A stretch of 64,000 nt of DNA, taken from NCBI GenBank assembly GCA_036504335.1, contig DASXVJ010000023.1, positions 62,001 to 126,000 on the forward strand. The letters are read 5' to 3'. Shown here piece by piece: positions 49,235-59,282 of this stretch; within the stretch, counting starts at the first letter, position 1, and each line of letters opens with the position of its first letter. The DNA is from Fen-183 sp036504335. Lineage in GTDB: Bacteria > Acidobacteriota > Thermoanaerobaculia > UBA5066. The notes under the pieces are model-generated. The model did not search any database and had not been told where the DNA came from. It saw nothing but the letters and a program-made list of their open reading frames with translations. The translations under genes were made by a program, and so were the position numbers.

Positions 49235-52200
49235 ATGCGCATCCGGGCTGCGTGTTTCCGCGCGTCTCTCGTCCTCGTCCTCGCCGGCGTCCTCTTCATA
49301 CACCGGCCCGCGTCCGGGCAGACCGTCGCGGGGACGCTTCATGGGATGGTCACGGACCCGGGCGGCGGCCCGCTGCCGGGCGCGTCCGTGGTCGTGCGCG
49401 CCCTCGAGACCGGCTTCGAACGCAGGCTCGTCACGAACGACCGGGGCTTCTACAGCGCGCCGCTGCTCCAGATCGGCGTTTACCGCGTCACGGCGTCGCT
49501 GCCCGGCTTCGGGACCGTGACCCGAGAACGCGTCGAGGTGAGCCTCAACGCGACGGCCATCGCGAACTTCACCCTCAGCCAGCGGACGGCGGCCGAGGTG
49601 AGGGTCGTGGCCGAGGCGCCCCAGATCAACACGGTGAACGCCGAGGTGAAGGGTTCCCTGACGGCGCAGCAGATCCAGGACAAGCCGAGCCTCGCGCAGG
49701 GGAGCTTCCTCGCGCTCGCCGAGACGTTCACGGGATTCCAGGAGAACCCGACGTCGGGCCAGAACAACCCGACCCTCTCGTCGGGCTCGTCCGTCAACTT
49801 CAACGGGACCGGGACGCGCGGCGCGACGTTCCAGATCAACGGCGTCAACAACGACGACTCCTCCGAGAACCAGAACCGCCAGGGAGCGTCTCTCGCGACG
49901 ATCCAGGAGTTCCAGGTCCTCACGAACACCTACAGCGCCGAGTTCGGCCGCGGGTACGGCGCCGTGGTCCTCGTCCAGACGAAATCGGGGACGAACGACG
50001 TCAAGGGCGAGGTCTACTCGTACTTCCAGAACAACCGGCTCAACGAGAAGACGTACTTCGCCCAGACGCAGCCCAAGCCCGTCAACCACAGGACGCAGTA
50101 CGGCGGCGTCGTGGGCTTCCCGGTCCTCCGCGACTCGCTGTTCGCGTTCGTGAGCTTCGACGAGACGGACCGGAGCGGCCGGCAGGACTACGCGCGCGAC
50201 CTCTTCACGCCGGCCGAGCTCGCGCTGCCGCGGCTCACCCGGGCGAACAACACCGCCGCGAACCAGGCCTGGATCGACGGGATCCTCGCGCGCTACCCGA
50301 CGGGCGCGACGCCGAACGACCCGCGGAGCAACCGGACCTTCGCGACGCAGCAGGGCTTCGACCAGCCGGACAAGGACTACTCGGCGCGCGCCGACTTCGA
50401 GCCCGCCCAATCGGACCACCTGACGGCGCGGTACCAGTACTCGCGCCAGCTCCGGGACTCCGACGACGTGATCCTCGGCGAGGCGGCGCTCCAGAACAAC
50501 AAGCAGGTGAACCTCGGCGCGACCTGGACGCACGTCTTCTCGAGCTCCTTCTCGGGCGAGCTGCGCTACGGGCTCGGCACGAGGAGCACGCGCGTCGACA
50601 TCAAGGCCGGGAACGACACGCCGATCGTCCGGTTCACGGGCTCGCCGGTCTCCGGGACGATCCTCGGCAACGCGGGCGCGTATCCGATCCACCGGGACCA
50701 GCGGGACAACCAGTTCGTCTACAACATCTACGGCCTCGTGGGCTCCCGCCATGCGGTGAAGGCGGGCCTCGACATCCGGCTCCAGCAGCTCGACGACCTC
50801 GCGGACAACTTCTCGCGCGGCTTCTGGACGTTCCGGGCCGCGTGCGGCGGCACGACGTACGCGAGCCCCTACGCGGCCTTCATGGACGGCTGCGTCTCGA
50901 CCTACCAGAAGGGCTACGGGAACTTCTTCCTCGAGAACCGGATGAACGAGTACAACCTCTACCTCGAGGACCAGTGGCAGGCCCTCGACGCCCTCACCGT
51001 CTCACTCGGGGCCCGCCTCGAGTACGTGAAGACCCCGTTCGAGAAGGAGGACCGCGTCGTCTACGGCTTCAAGGACAACAAGTACGTGGAGCCCCGCATC
51101 GGAGTCGCGTGGACGCCAAACGCGAAGAGCGGGCTCCTCGCGGCGCTCACGGGCGGCCCCGGAAACGCCGTCATCCGCGGCGGGTTCGGGATCTACCACG
51201 GGCGCATCTTCCAGTCGATCTTCTCGCAGAGCGGCGCGAACCTCCGCTTCAACCCGCCGAACGCCGCCCTCCTCTCGTTCACGGACCAGCTCAACGTCTC
51301 CGACCCGACGAACGGCTTCGTCTTCACGCCGGGCCCGCAGACGGCGCGCGTGTCGCTCACCGAGGTCGACCCGAACCTGAAGATGCCCGAGGCCGCGCAG
51401 TGGAACGTGAGCTTCGAGCGCAAGATCCCGTGGGACACGACGCTCCGCCTGAGCTACGTCGGGAGCCACGGGAGCAACCTCCTGAAGTTCACGCCGACGA
51501 ATCTCGCCGTGACCCCGGCCCAGGGCGGCATCGTCGTCGTGACCCATCCGTTCAACGCGCCGCGTCCCGGATTCCCGGACCTCCAGGGAGTCCTCATCAA
51601 CAAGGTCGCGGCCGACTGGAAGTGCGCGGGGACCGGCTACATCCCGGGAGTCGCCGTCAACGCGACGTGCCCGGTCCCGGTCCCGATCGCGAACAACGAG
51701 ATCAGCCTCCGGGTTCCGCGGACCAACGAGCGGCGGCCGAACCCCCTGTACACGACGAACCTCCTCGTCTCGAACGACAACTACTCGAACTACCACGCGT
51801 TCCAGATGGAGCTCCAGAAGCGCTTCTCGGCAGGCTTCGCGGGCCAGCTCTCGTACACGTACGGCAAGGCGCTCGACACGGGCTCGGACGCGACGAGCCC
51901 GGGCGCGGGCGACACGAACATCACGGGACCGAGCGAGAAGTTCGCCTACGGGTTCTCGCGGTTCGACACGCGACACCGGCTCACGCTCCTTGCGAGCTAC
52001 GACCTCCCGTTCGGAAACGGGCGCCGCGACCTCGTCGGGCAGCTCATCGGCGGCTGGAAGATCAGCGGCACGTTCCGCTTCGCGACGGGGACCCCCTTCT
52101 CGGTCGTCGACACCGGGACGGGCGACATCGACTGGGACGGGTTCTCCGACAACCGCCCGATCCTCGTGGACGACACGATCCTCGGCAACACGATCGACCA

Positions 52201-52522
52201 GGCCGGCACGGCACAGGCGGAGCTTCCGCGCGGCGCCTTCCGGCGCGCGACGCCGCAGGACTCCGTGGACATGCTCGTTTACCGGAACGCGTTCCGTACG
52301 GACATGCTCCTCAACCTCGACCTCGGACTCTACAAAAGCATTTTCCTGCCCTGGGGCGGACACATCCTCATGCTCCGCGCCGAGGTGTACAACGTGTTCA
52401 ACCGCGCCCAGTTCGGCATCCCGTCGAGCGACCTCGTCTCGGCGAACTTCGGGCAGATCACCGGCACGTCGATCAACTACATCCCGCGGACGTTCCAGTT
52501 CGCCGCCCGGTACGTCTTCTAG
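49235..52522 (+). CDS. Oar-like TonB-dependent outer-membrane receptor with carboxypeptidase-regulatory domain
   Basis: A 1095-residue protein. The signal peptide is at about 1-29 (ending RPASGQ). A carboxypeptidase regulatory-like domain (about 33-115: GTLHGMVTDPGGGPLPGASV, then GVYRVTASLPGF) precedes a plug-like region (SLATIQEFQVLTNTYSAEFG) and a long beta-barrel with repeated aromatic strands, ending in FQFAARYVF with the terminal Phe. This is the Oar/OmpA-related type abundant in Acidobacteria and Myxococcota. The ligand is unknown. AAGGAGGTG 2 nt before the ATG is a near-perfect ribosome site, suggesting high expression. Confidence 0.92.
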   Translation: MRIRAACFRASLVLVLAGVLFIHRPASGQTVAGTLHGMVTDPGGGPLPGASVVVRALETGFERRLVTNDRGFYSAPLLQIGVYRVTASLPGFGTVTRERVEVSLNATAIANFTLSQRTAAEVRVVAEAPQINTVNAEVKGSLTAQQIQDKPSLAQGSFLALAETFTGFQENPTSGQNNPTLSSGSSVNFNGTGTRGATFQINGVNNDDSSENQNRQGASLATIQEFQVLTNTYSAEFGRGYGAVVLVQTKSGTNDVKGEVYSYFQNNRLNEKTYFAQTQPKPVNHRTQYGGVVGFPVLRDSLFAFVSFDETDRSGRQDYARDLFTPAELALPRLTRANNTAANQAWIDGILARYPTGATPNDPRSNRTFATQQGFDQPDKDYSARADFEPAQSDHLTARYQYSRQLRDSDDVILGEAALQNNKQVNLGATWTHVFSSSFSGELRYGLGTRSTRVDIKAGNDTPIVRFTGSPVSGTILGNAGAYPIHRDQRDNQFVYNIYGLVGSRHAVKAGLDIRLQQLDDLADNFSRGFWTFRAACGGTTYASPYAAFMDGCVSTYQKGYGNFFLENRMNEYNLYLEDQWQALDALTVSLGARLEYVKTPFEKEDRVVYGFKDNKYVEPRIGVAWTPNAKSGLLAALTGGPGNAVIRGGFGIYHGRIFQSIFSQSGANLRFNPPNAALLSFTDQLNVSDPTNGFVFTPGPQTARVSLTEVDPNLKMPEAAQWNVSFERKIPWDTTLRLSYVGSHGSNLLKFTPTNLAVTPAQGGIVVVTHPFNAPRPGFPDLQGVLINKVAADWKCAGTGYIPGVAVNATCPVPVPIANNEISLRVPRTNERRPNPLYTTNLLVSNDNYSNYHAFQMELQKRFSAGFAGQLSYTYGKALDTGSDATSPGAGDTNITGPSEKFAYGFSRFDTRHRLTLLASYDLPFGNGRRDLVGQLIGGWKISGTFRFATGTPFSVVDTGTGDIDWDGFSDNRPILVDDTILGNTIDQAGTAQAELPRGAFRRATPQDSVDMLVYRNAFRTDMLLNLDLGLYKSIFLPWGGHILMLRAEVYNVFNRAQFGIPSSDLVSANFGQITGTSINYIPRTFQFAARYVF

Positions 52523-52550
52523 AGGAGAGGAACGAAGCCTCTCGCAAGCC

Positions 52551-53537
52551 TCAGGCGTGCAGCTCCACCACGTCCTTGTCCGCGAGGACGTGGTGGCGGT
52601 CCACCTGCTGGCCGTCGAACTTCGCGTGCCCCCAGATCCGCGCGAACTTCATCCGCTCGGCGATCTCCTTGTGGACGTGGACCGCGAGGTCGTGGATCGT
52701 CGACCCCTCCGGCAGGACGAACGGCCGGTCCATGTCCGGCTTGCGCCCCGGCTCCTTGCCGTAGACGCGGATGCGCCTCAGCTCGCGGAAGAGGACGCCG
52801 CGCAGCGGCTCGAGGCCCGCTCCCGTGAGCGCGGACACGCCGAAGAAGGGCAGGTCGGCCCCGATCGCCTCCCGCGCGATCGTCGCGAACGTCCCGTCGT
52901 CGTCCTCGCTCTTGTTCCCGAGGACGAGCACGGGCTTGTGCTGGAGAAACGAAGGCGCGTCGGGCGGGAGCGGGCGCGAGCGCGGCCAGACGCGGGCCCG
53001 GGCGAGGAGGTCGTGGAGGAGAGGCGCGCCGGAGTCGTCCGTGGTCACGTCCACGACGAGGAGGACCCCGTCCGCGTCGTGCGCGAGGTTCGGGAGGTAC
53101 GCCTCGGTGTGCCCCTCCGCGACCGCCGGCGTGTCGACGAGCTGCACCTGCACGTCCTCGAATTCCAGCATCCCGGGCAGCGGCGCGCGCGTCGTGAAAG
53201 GGTACTCGCCGATCTCCGGGTGCGCGTGCGTGAGCGCCGCAAGGAGCGACGACTTGCCCGCGTTCGGCGGGCCGAGGAGCACCCACTGGCCGGCCCCCTC
53301 GCGCCGGACGTGCCCGATCTCCACCCGGTGCCCGTGGCCGCCGCGGGGCGCGGCTGCGGCCTCGTCTTCCAGCTTGGAGACTTGCTTGCGGAGGTGCGCG
53401 AGCATCTTCTCCGTGCCCTTGTGCTTCGGGAGGAGCGCGATCATCTCGCGCAGCGCCGCGAGCTTCTCGGCGTGATCGGTCGCCCGCTTGAATCGCTCTT
53501 CGGCGTCGTGGTACTGGGGCGTGAGATTTGCGGTCAC
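52551..53537 (-). CDS. DRG/Obg-type GTPase with C-terminal TGS domain
   Basis: A 328-residue protein. A helical N-terminus (TPQYHDAEERFKRATDHAEK) leads to the G domain: G1 GPPNAGKSS, G2 TTRAPLPGMLEF, G3 DTPAVAEGH, G4 GNKSED (in place of NKxD) and G5 SALTGAG. The TGS domain (about 255-328) ends DRHHVLADKDVVELHA. Proteins of this class act on ribosomes or stress responses. GTG 53537 is chosen since it gives the usual TANLTPQY start; a TATTCT hexamer ends exactly 6 nt before it. Confidence 0.88.
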   Translation of the reverse strand: MTANLTPQYHDAEERFKRATDHAEKLAALREMIALLPKHKGTEKMLAHLRKQVSKLEDEAAAAPRGGHGHRVEIGHVRREGAGQWVLLGPPNAGKSSLLAALTHAHPEIGEYPFTTRAPLPGMLEFEDVQVQLVDTPAVAEGHTEAYLPNLAHDADGVLLVVDVTTDDSGAPLLHDLLARARVWPRSRPLPPDAPSFLQHKPVLVLGNKSEDDDGTFATIAREAIGADLPFFGVSALTGAGLEPLRGVLFRELRRIRVYGKEPGRKPDMDRPFVLPEGSTIHDLAVHVHKEIAERMKFARIWGHAKFDGQQVDRHHVLADKDVVELHA

Positions 53538-53543
53538 GGACGA

Positions 53544-53549
53544 AGAATA
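53544..53549 (-). promoter_or_regulatory. -10-like hexamer TATTCT, 6 nt before the TGS GTPase start
   Basis: On the minus strand TATTCT ends 6 nt before GTG 53537. It fits the leaderless pattern seen at 18504, 20417 and 57267. The region is also the divergent control region for the DUF748 gene (start 53605). Confidence 0.35.
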
Positions 53550-53604
53550 TGGCGGGGAGCGTTCCTGCGCCACGAGCGGGCGGCTCGACTACGATCGGAG
53601 GCCG

Positions 53605-56600
53605 ATGAGGGACTTCTTCGAAAGGGTCAAAGGCCCGCGCCTGCGCCGGACCGCAAGCGCTTTGGCCGCGTTACTCGCCTTCTGGGCCATCCTCGGCTTT
53701 CTCCTCCTCCCTGCGATCCTTCGTCCCGTCCTCGAGAGGAAGATCGCCGAGGCTCTGCATCGGAAGACGACGCTGAAGGGCCTTTCCATCAATCCGTTCA
53801 CGCTCTCGGCGACTCTTCGGGGGCTCGACGTGAAGGACCGCGACGGGACGAGCCCGTTCGTTTCTTTCGAGAGCCTTTACGTGAACGCCGAGGCGGTGTC
53901 GATCTTCCGCGGCGGGCCCGTGCTGCGGGCGATCACGCTCGTCAAGCCGGCCGCCTCGCTCGTTCGGAACGCCGACGGCTCGTACAGCGTCCAGGACCTG
54001 ATCGAGGAGTTCTCGAAGCCGAAGGCGAAGGACGGCGCGCCGCTGAGGTTCTCGCTCAACAACATCCGCGTCTCGGGCGGCCGCGTCGACTTCGACGACC
54101 GGCCGAAGAAGACCCGGCACGAGGTCCGCGATCTGACGATGGGGATCCCGTTCCTCTCGAACATTCCCTCGAAGGTCGAGATCACGACGCAGCCCGCCTT
54201 CGAGGCGAAGGTGAACGGCTCGCCGTTCGCGCTGCACGGGAAGACGAAGCCGTTCAGCGAAACGCGCGAGACGTCGCTCGACCTCGACCTCTCGGACGTC
54301 GACATCCCGTTCTATCTTGCGTACGTGCCGACGGAGATCCCGTCGAGGGTCAAGTCCGCGCGACTGGACGCGAAGCTCGTCTTCGCGTTCACGCAGCCTC
54401 CGAAAGGGAATCCGGCCCTGATCGTGTCCGGTACGGCCGCGCTCCGGAAGGTCGGCGTGGAGCTGCAGGAAAAACCCCTCGTCAAGTGGGAGCGACTGGA
54501 GGCCGTCCTCGACTCCGTCGACGTCTTCGGCCGGAAGGCCCGGATCCGCAGCCTGAGGCTCTCCGCTCCGGAGCTCTGGATCCGGCGCGAGACGGGAGGC
54601 GGGCTCAACATCGCGAACACGCTCGGGTCGCCGGGAAGACGAGAGAGTCCTTCGAAGGTGAAAAAGCAGACGCCGGGGCAGACGGCACCGGCTGCCTCGT
54701 TTGCGGTGGACGTCGCCGACGCCGCCATTGAGCGCGGGACGCTGCATTACGACGACTTCGCCTTCCGACCCTCCTTCAATGCGCTCTTTTCCGACGTCGC
54801 CGCTTCCCTGAAGGATTTCTCGACCGTCCCGGGAAAACCCGCCTCGTTCGAGGCCTCAATGAAGAGCGACGCCGGCGAGACATTCCGCAGCGCCGGCACT
54901 TTTTCAATGGATCCCGCCTCCGTCGCCGTGGCCGGGACGTTTTCGGCCGACGGGGTTCCTCTCAAGCGCTACGGCGCGTTCGTCGACGAGCTCGTTCCCG
55001 TCTCGATCGACGACGGCGTCCTCGCCCTGAAGACGGGTTACACGTTCTCGACCGGGAAAGACGCGAACACGACGCTGTCGGATCTGGCGGTCACGGTCAC
55101 GTCGCCCCGCGCGAGGAAGAAAGCCGAGAAGGAGCCCTTCTTCAAGGCGGCGACGCTCGAGATGGCCGGCTCCTCCCTCGACGTTCGCAAGCACACGTTC
55201 GTCCTCGGGAGCCTCGTCGGGACGAACGGCTTCCTCGCGATCGTCCGCGAGAAGGACGGCAATGCCGATCTCATGGAGCTCGCTCCGAAATCGGACCCGA
55301 AAGCGCCGCCGCCGCCGCCCTCCGCCCCATGGAACGTCACGCTCGGGAAGATCGACCTGCGTGGCTGGACCGTGAACATGGACGACCGGAGCCTGAGCCG
55401 GCCCGCGCGGTACGCCCTCACGAAGACCGACCTCGTTCTCGAGAACCTCTCGACGGCGAAAGGCTCGAAGGGGACGCTGTCCGTGAAGTTCGGCGTGGAC
55501 GGGAAGGGCGTCGCATCCGCGAGGGGCTCGCTCGGCTTCAAGCCCATGTTCGCGGAGCTCCGCGTGGACGTGAAGGGCGTCGACCTCGTCCCGATCCAGG
55601 CGTACGTTCTGCAGGAGTTGCGCCTCGACCTCGCGAGGGGGTCGGTGGGCGCGGCCGGCCTCCTCGCGATCCGCGAGGACGCGGCCGGCAAGGCGAGCGT
55701 CGTCTACACCGGGACCGCGCTCGTCTCGAAGCTCCTCGCCGTCGACGCGTCGACGAGGTTCGACTTCCTCAGGTGGGAGGCGTTCTCCGCGACCGGGATG
55801 AAGGCCGGGTACAACCCTCTCTTCCTCGAGGTGAAGCAGCTCGCGGCCGTCGGGCTCGAGTGCGACGTCACGATCGAGCCGGACGGCACGATGAACCTCC
55901 GAAGAGTCACCGGGGCGCCGGCGCCGAAGGACGACGAGGAGGACGGCGCCGCACGGAGCGACGCGAAAGCCGAGGCCGCGCCGGCTCCACCGCCCGCTCC
56001 TGCGGCGGCCGCCGCAGCGCCGGGCGAAAAAGATTCTCGCGCGATGCCGATCCGGATCGACGAGATCACGCTCCAGGGCGGCCGGTTCGGGCTCCAGGAC
56101 CGCTTCATCAAGCCGAACTACTCCGCGACGCTCGGGGACCTCGGCGGCCGCGTCACGGGGCTCTCGTCCGAGGACGGGACCGTCGCGACGCTCGACCTGC
56201 GCGGAAGCCTCGCGAACCACTCCCCGCTGCAGGTCTCGGGCACGATCAATCCGCTCGCCGCGGCGACGTTCGCCGACGTCAAGGTTAGCTTCCGCGACAT
56301 CGACCTGCCGTCCTTCACGCCGTACTCCGGCAAGTACTCGGGGTACGCGATTGCGAGCGGGTCCCTCACGATGGAGGTCGCCTACAAGGTCCAGAACCGC
56401 AAGCTGATCGCCTCGAACCGCTTCCTCGTGAACCAGTTCGAGTTCGGCGACAAGGTCGAGAGCAAGGACGCGACGAAGCTCCCCGTGAACTTCGCGGTTT
56501 CGCTCCTGAAGGACAAGGACGGCCTCATCGACCTCGACCTGCCCATCGAGGGCTCGCTCGACGACCCGAAGTTCCGGATCGGGAAGATCGTCTGGCAGGT

Positions 56601-57240
56601 GCTCGGAAACCTGATCGCGAAGGCGGCGACGGCGCCGTTCGCGCTCCTCGGCAGGCTCTTCGGAGGGAAAGGCGACGAGCTGTCGTTCGTCGACTTCCCG
56701 GACGGCCTCGCGACGCTGGACGACGCCGGAAGGAAGAAGCTGGACGGCCTGGCGAAGGCGCTCGCCGACCGTCCCGCGCTGACGCTGCAGGCGACGGGCC
56801 GCTTTTCGGGCGCGGCGGATCTCGAGGGCCTGCGGTCGGCGCGCGTCGAGCGGAAGCTCAAGGCCCAGAAGCTGCCCGATCTCTCGAAGTCGGGCGCCGC
56901 CCCCGCGAGCGTCGACGACGTCGTCGTGGAGGCCGCCGAGCGCGAGACGTACCTGAAGAAGGTGTACAGGAAGGAGAAGTTCCCGAAGCCGCGGACGACG
57001 CTCGGGTTCGCGAAGGACCTTCCCGCCGAGGAGATGGAGAAGCTCATGCTCGCGAACGAGGCCGTCGGCGACGACGACCTCCGCCAGCTCGCTCTTGCGC
57101 GGTCGAACGCCGTGAAGGACTATCTGGTCGGGCCCGCCGGGGTCGCGGCCTCACGCGTTCTCGTTCTCGAGCCCGGCACGCAGGCCGCCGCACCGAAGGA
57201 CAAGGCGCGCGCGAGCCGCGTCGACTTCACGCTCAAATAG
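53605..57240 (+). CDS. AsmA-like giant protein (DUF748)
   Basis: A 1211-residue protein. An N-terminal membrane helix (about 17-39, ASALAALLAFWAILGFLLLP) is followed by the typical DUF748 start ILRPVLERKIAEALHRKTTL and a very long periplasmic region of repeated beta-strands. Pro/Ala linkers occur (about 555-565 and 785-815). The C-terminus (FVDFPDGLATLDDAGRKKLD, then LTLQATGRF) resembles an OmpA-like peptidoglycan-associating motif. AsmA-family proteins form bridges for phospholipid transfer between inner and outer membranes. ATG 53605 has GGAGG 4 nt upstream. The codons around 53604-53628 and 54633-54660 match the dispersed repeat. Confidence 0.85.
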   Translation: MRDFFERVKGPRLRRTASALAALLAFWAILGFLLLPAILRPVLERKIAEALHRKTTLKGLSINPFTLSATLRGLDVKDRDGTSPFVSFESLYVNAEAVSIFRGGPVLRAITLVKPAASLVRNADGSYSVQDLIEEFSKPKAKDGAPLRFSLNNIRVSGGRVDFDDRPKKTRHEVRDLTMGIPFLSNIPSKVEITTQPAFEAKVNGSPFALHGKTKPFSETRETSLDLDLSDVDIPFYLAYVPTEIPSRVKSARLDAKLVFAFTQPPKGNPALIVSGTAALRKVGVELQEKPLVKWERLEAVLDSVDVFGRKARIRSLRLSAPELWIRRETGGGLNIANTLGSPGRRESPSKVKKQTPGQTAPAASFAVDVADAAIERGTLHYDDFAFRPSFNALFSDVAASLKDFSTVPGKPASFEASMKSDAGETFRSAGTFSMDPASVAVAGTFSADGVPLKRYGAFVDELVPVSIDDGVLALKTGYTFSTGKDANTTLSDLAVTVTSPRARKKAEKEPFFKAATLEMAGSSLDVRKHTFVLGSLVGTNGFLAIVREKDGNADLMELAPKSDPKAPPPPPSAPWNVTLGKIDLRGWTVNMDDRSLSRPARYALTKTDLVLENLSTAKGSKGTLSVKFGVDGKGVASARGSLGFKPMFAELRVDVKGVDLVPIQAYVLQELRLDLARGSVGAAGLLAIREDAAGKASVVYTGTALVSKLLAVDASTRFDFLRWEAFSATGMKAGYNPLFLEVKQLAAVGLECDVTIEPDGTMNLRRVTGAPAPKDDEEDGAARSDAKAEAAPAPPPAPAAAAAAPGEKDSRAMPIRIDEITLQGGRFGLQDRFIKPNYSATLGDLGGRVTGLSSEDGTVATLDLRGSLANHSPLQVSGTINPLAAATFADVKVSFRDIDLPSFTPYSGKYSGYAIASGSLTMEVAYKVQNRKLIASNRFLVNQFEFGDKVESKDATKLPVNFAVSLLKDKDGLIDLDLPIEGSLDDPKFRIGKIVWQVLGNLIAKAATAPFALLGRLFGGKGDELSFVDFPDGLATLDDAGRKKLDGLAKALADRPALTLQATGRFSGAADLEGLRSARVERKLKAQKLPDLSKSGAAPASVDDVVVEAAERETYLKKVYRKEKFPKPRTTLGFAKDLPAEEMEKLMLANEAVGDDDLRQLALARSNAVKDYLVGPAGVAASRVLVLEPGTQAAAPKDKARASRVDFTLK
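54633..54660 (-). repeat. Dispersed AT-richer repeat, copy 7 (inside the DUF748 gene)
   Basis: The minus strand reads CACCTTCGAAGGACTCTC then TCGTCTTCCC, very close to copy 2. It is translated PGRRESPSKV in a linker of the protein, in a different frame from copy 2. Confidence 0.4.
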
Positions 57241-57266
57241 AGGAGCGGAGCTTTCGGGGTCGTTCC

Positions 57267-57272
57267 TATACT
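57267..57272 (+). promoter_or_regulatory. -10-like hexamer TATACT, 6 nt before the antiporter start
   Basis: TATACT ends exactly 6 nt before ATG 57279, and no ribosome site is present in the 38-bp gap after the DUF748 gene. This agrees with a leaderless transcript. A -35 is not obvious. Confidence 0.4.
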
Positions 57273-57278
57273 GGCGCC

Positions 57279-59252
57279 ATGTGGGAACGGACATTCCTGC
57301 GGGACCTCGCGGTCGTTCTCGCGGCCTCGTTCCCCGTCCTCTTCCTCTGCCGGCGGCTGAAGCTCCCGCAGGTCGTCGGGTTCCTCGTAACGGGCGTCGC
57401 GATCGGGCCGCATGCGTTCGGGTGGGTGCGCGAGGCGAGCCGGGTCGAGTCCATCGCGGAGTTCGGCGTCGCGCTCATCCTGCTCTTCGTCGGCCTCGAG
57501 TTCCCGATCAGCCGCCTGAAGACGCTCGGCCGCACGTCGCTCGTCGGCGGGACGCTTCAGATGGCGCTGACCTCCGCGGCGGGGTTCGCTCTCGCGCGCC
57601 TCATCGGGACGCCCTCGAACGAGGCCGTCTTCCTCGGCCTGCTCGTCTCCGTCTCCTCGACAGCAGTCGTCCTGCCGATCCTCAAGCAGCGTGACGAGCT
57701 CGCGGCGCCGTATGGGCGGCGCTTTCTCGCGGTCGCCCTCTTCCAGGACCTCGCCGTCATCCCGATTCTTCTCTTCCTGCCGGCGCTCGTGTCCGGGAGC
57801 GCGCCTGGGGCCGCCGCCGTCGCGGGCCGCGTCGTCCTCGCGATCGCCGGCGTCGGAATCCTCGTGGCCGTCGCGCGGCGGACCGCGCCGCGCCTCCTCG
57901 ACGCCGTCGCGCGGATGGGAAGCCGCGAGACGTTCACGGGAGCCGTCGTCGTCCTCGTCCTCGCGATGATCGCCGTGGGCGAGAAGGCGGGCGTCTCGGC
58001 CGCGATGGGCGCGTTCGCGGCGGGAATCGTCCTCGGCGAGAGCGACCACGTGCACGAGGTCGCGGCGACGCTCGCGCCGCTCCACGACCTCCTCTCGAGC
58101 CTCTTTTTCGTCTCCGTCGGGATGCTCGTCGACCCGGCGTTCCTCGCCTCGCGCCCGTTCGCGGTCGCGGCAGGCGTCGTCGTCCTCGTCGCCGTCAAGG
58201 CCGCGGCCGCGTTCGTCGCGCTCCGGGCCGCCGGAACCGTCCCGCGCACGTCCGCCCGTGCGGCGCTCGCCCTCGCGAACGTGGGGGAGTTCTCGTTCGT
58301 CCTCGCGACGACGGGAGCCGCGCTCGGCCTCCTCACGGGCGACGAACGCCAGATCGTTCTCGCCGCGACCGTCGGGACGCTCGTCCTCGCGCCGTTCCTC
58401 GTCGCGGCCGGCCCGGCGCTCGTCGTGCGCCTCCCCGAGGCGGTCGAGGATCCCGGCGAGGAGGCCGAGGCGCCGCTCGCGAGGCACATCGTCGTCGTCG
58501 GAGCCGGCCTGAACGGAACGAACGTCGCGCGCGTCCTCCAGGAGACCGGCATCCCGTACGTTCTCGTGGACATCGACCCGGAGCGCGTCCTCGAGGCGCG
58601 TGCGGAGGGACTCAAGGCGCTCCGGGCGGACGCGACCGGCCTCGAAGGCCTCCACGCGGCCGGCGCCGCGCGCGCCCTCGGCGTCGTCGTGACGATCCCC
58701 TACCCGGACGCCTGCCGGCGCGTCGTGCGGCTCTGCCGCATGCAGGCCCCGACCGTGCGGATCCTCGTGCGGACGCGCTACGTCAAGGAGGTCGAGACGC
58801 TGCGCGCCCTCGGCGCCGACGAGGTCATCCCGGAGGAGTTCGAGACCTCGATCGAGCTCGTCGCGCGCGTCCTGAGGCTCCTGCACGTGCCGGGAAACAT
58901 CGTCGCGACGCAGATCCGGGTGCTGCGCGACGAGGCGTATCGCCGCCTGCGCGATCCTCAGTCGAAGGCGGCGGGCGGGCGCCGGCTCGCGGCGCTGGTC
59001 GCGGCCGGGACGAGCGAGCTGTTCCTCGTCCTGCCGGACGCCGCCGCGGACGGGCGGCTCCTCTCCGAGCTGGACCTCGCGGCCGGACACGTCGCGGTGC
59101 CCGCCGTCCTGCGCGACGGCGTCCCGTACGCGCCGCCGGCCGAGGACTTCCGCATCTCGGCGGGCGACACGCTCGTCCTCGTCGGCGCCCACGAGGACCT
59201 CGCCCGCGTCCTCGCGCGTCTCGAGGCGGCCGCCACCCCGGCGGCCGGTTGA
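57279..59252 (+). CDS. Monovalent cation:proton antiporter-2 family protein (KefB-like)
   Basis: A 657-residue protein. About 12-13 helices (1-385) include the CPA2 core motifs VGLEFPISRLKTLGRTSLVG and SVSSTAVVLPIL, and the ion-site region AAMGAFAAGIVLGES. A cytoplasmic RCK/TrkA-N domain (about 403-525) starts HIVVVGAGLNGTNVARVL with the NAD-binding glycines and the acidic VDIDPERV. A TrkA-C domain (about 570-650) ends the chain. It exchanges K+ or Na+ for protons under nucleotide control. The stop codon overlaps the -35 of the riboswitch promoter. Confidence 0.93.
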   Translation: MWERTFLRDLAVVLAASFPVLFLCRRLKLPQVVGFLVTGVAIGPHAFGWVREASRVESIAEFGVALILLFVGLEFPISRLKTLGRTSLVGGTLQMALTSAAGFALARLIGTPSNEAVFLGLLVSVSSTAVVLPILKQRDELAAPYGRRFLAVALFQDLAVIPILLFLPALVSGSAPGAAAVAGRVVLAIAGVGILVAVARRTAPRLLDAVARMGSRETFTGAVVVLVLAMIAVGEKAGVSAAMGAFAAGIVLGESDHVHEVAATLAPLHDLLSSLFFVSVGMLVDPAFLASRPFAVAAGVVVLVAVKAAAAFVALRAAGTVPRTSARAALALANVGEFSFVLATTGAALGLLTGDERQIVLAATVGTLVLAPFLVAAGPALVVRLPEAVEDPGEEAEAPLARHIVVVGAGLNGTNVARVLQETGIPYVLVDIDPERVLEARAEGLKALRADATGLEGLHAAGAARALGVVVTIPYPDACRRVVRLCRMQAPTVRILVRTRYVKEVETLRALGADEVIPEEFETSIELVARVLRLLHVPGNIVATQIRVLRDEAYRRLRDPQSKAAGGRRLAALVAAGTSELFLVLPDAAADGRLLSELDLAAGHVAVPAVLRDGVPYAPPAEDFRISAGDTLVLVGAHEDLARVLARLEAAATPAAG

Positions 59253-59277
59253 CTCTTCGCCCGAAGGGGCGCAGATT
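59249..59277 (+). promoter_or_regulatory. Promoter for the TPP riboswitch transcript
   Basis: TTGACT-N17-CAGATT. The predicted start is at about 59284, which coincides with the first base pairs of the riboswitch P1 stem (59283). Confidence 0.6.
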
Positions 59278-59282
59278 GGCCG

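Noticed and set aside
49252..52764. A 1170-codon + strand frame overlapping the Oar-like receptor
   Set aside because: The composition is Arg/Pro/Gly-rich with no domains. The 49235 frame has the signal peptide, domains and a perfect ribosome site.
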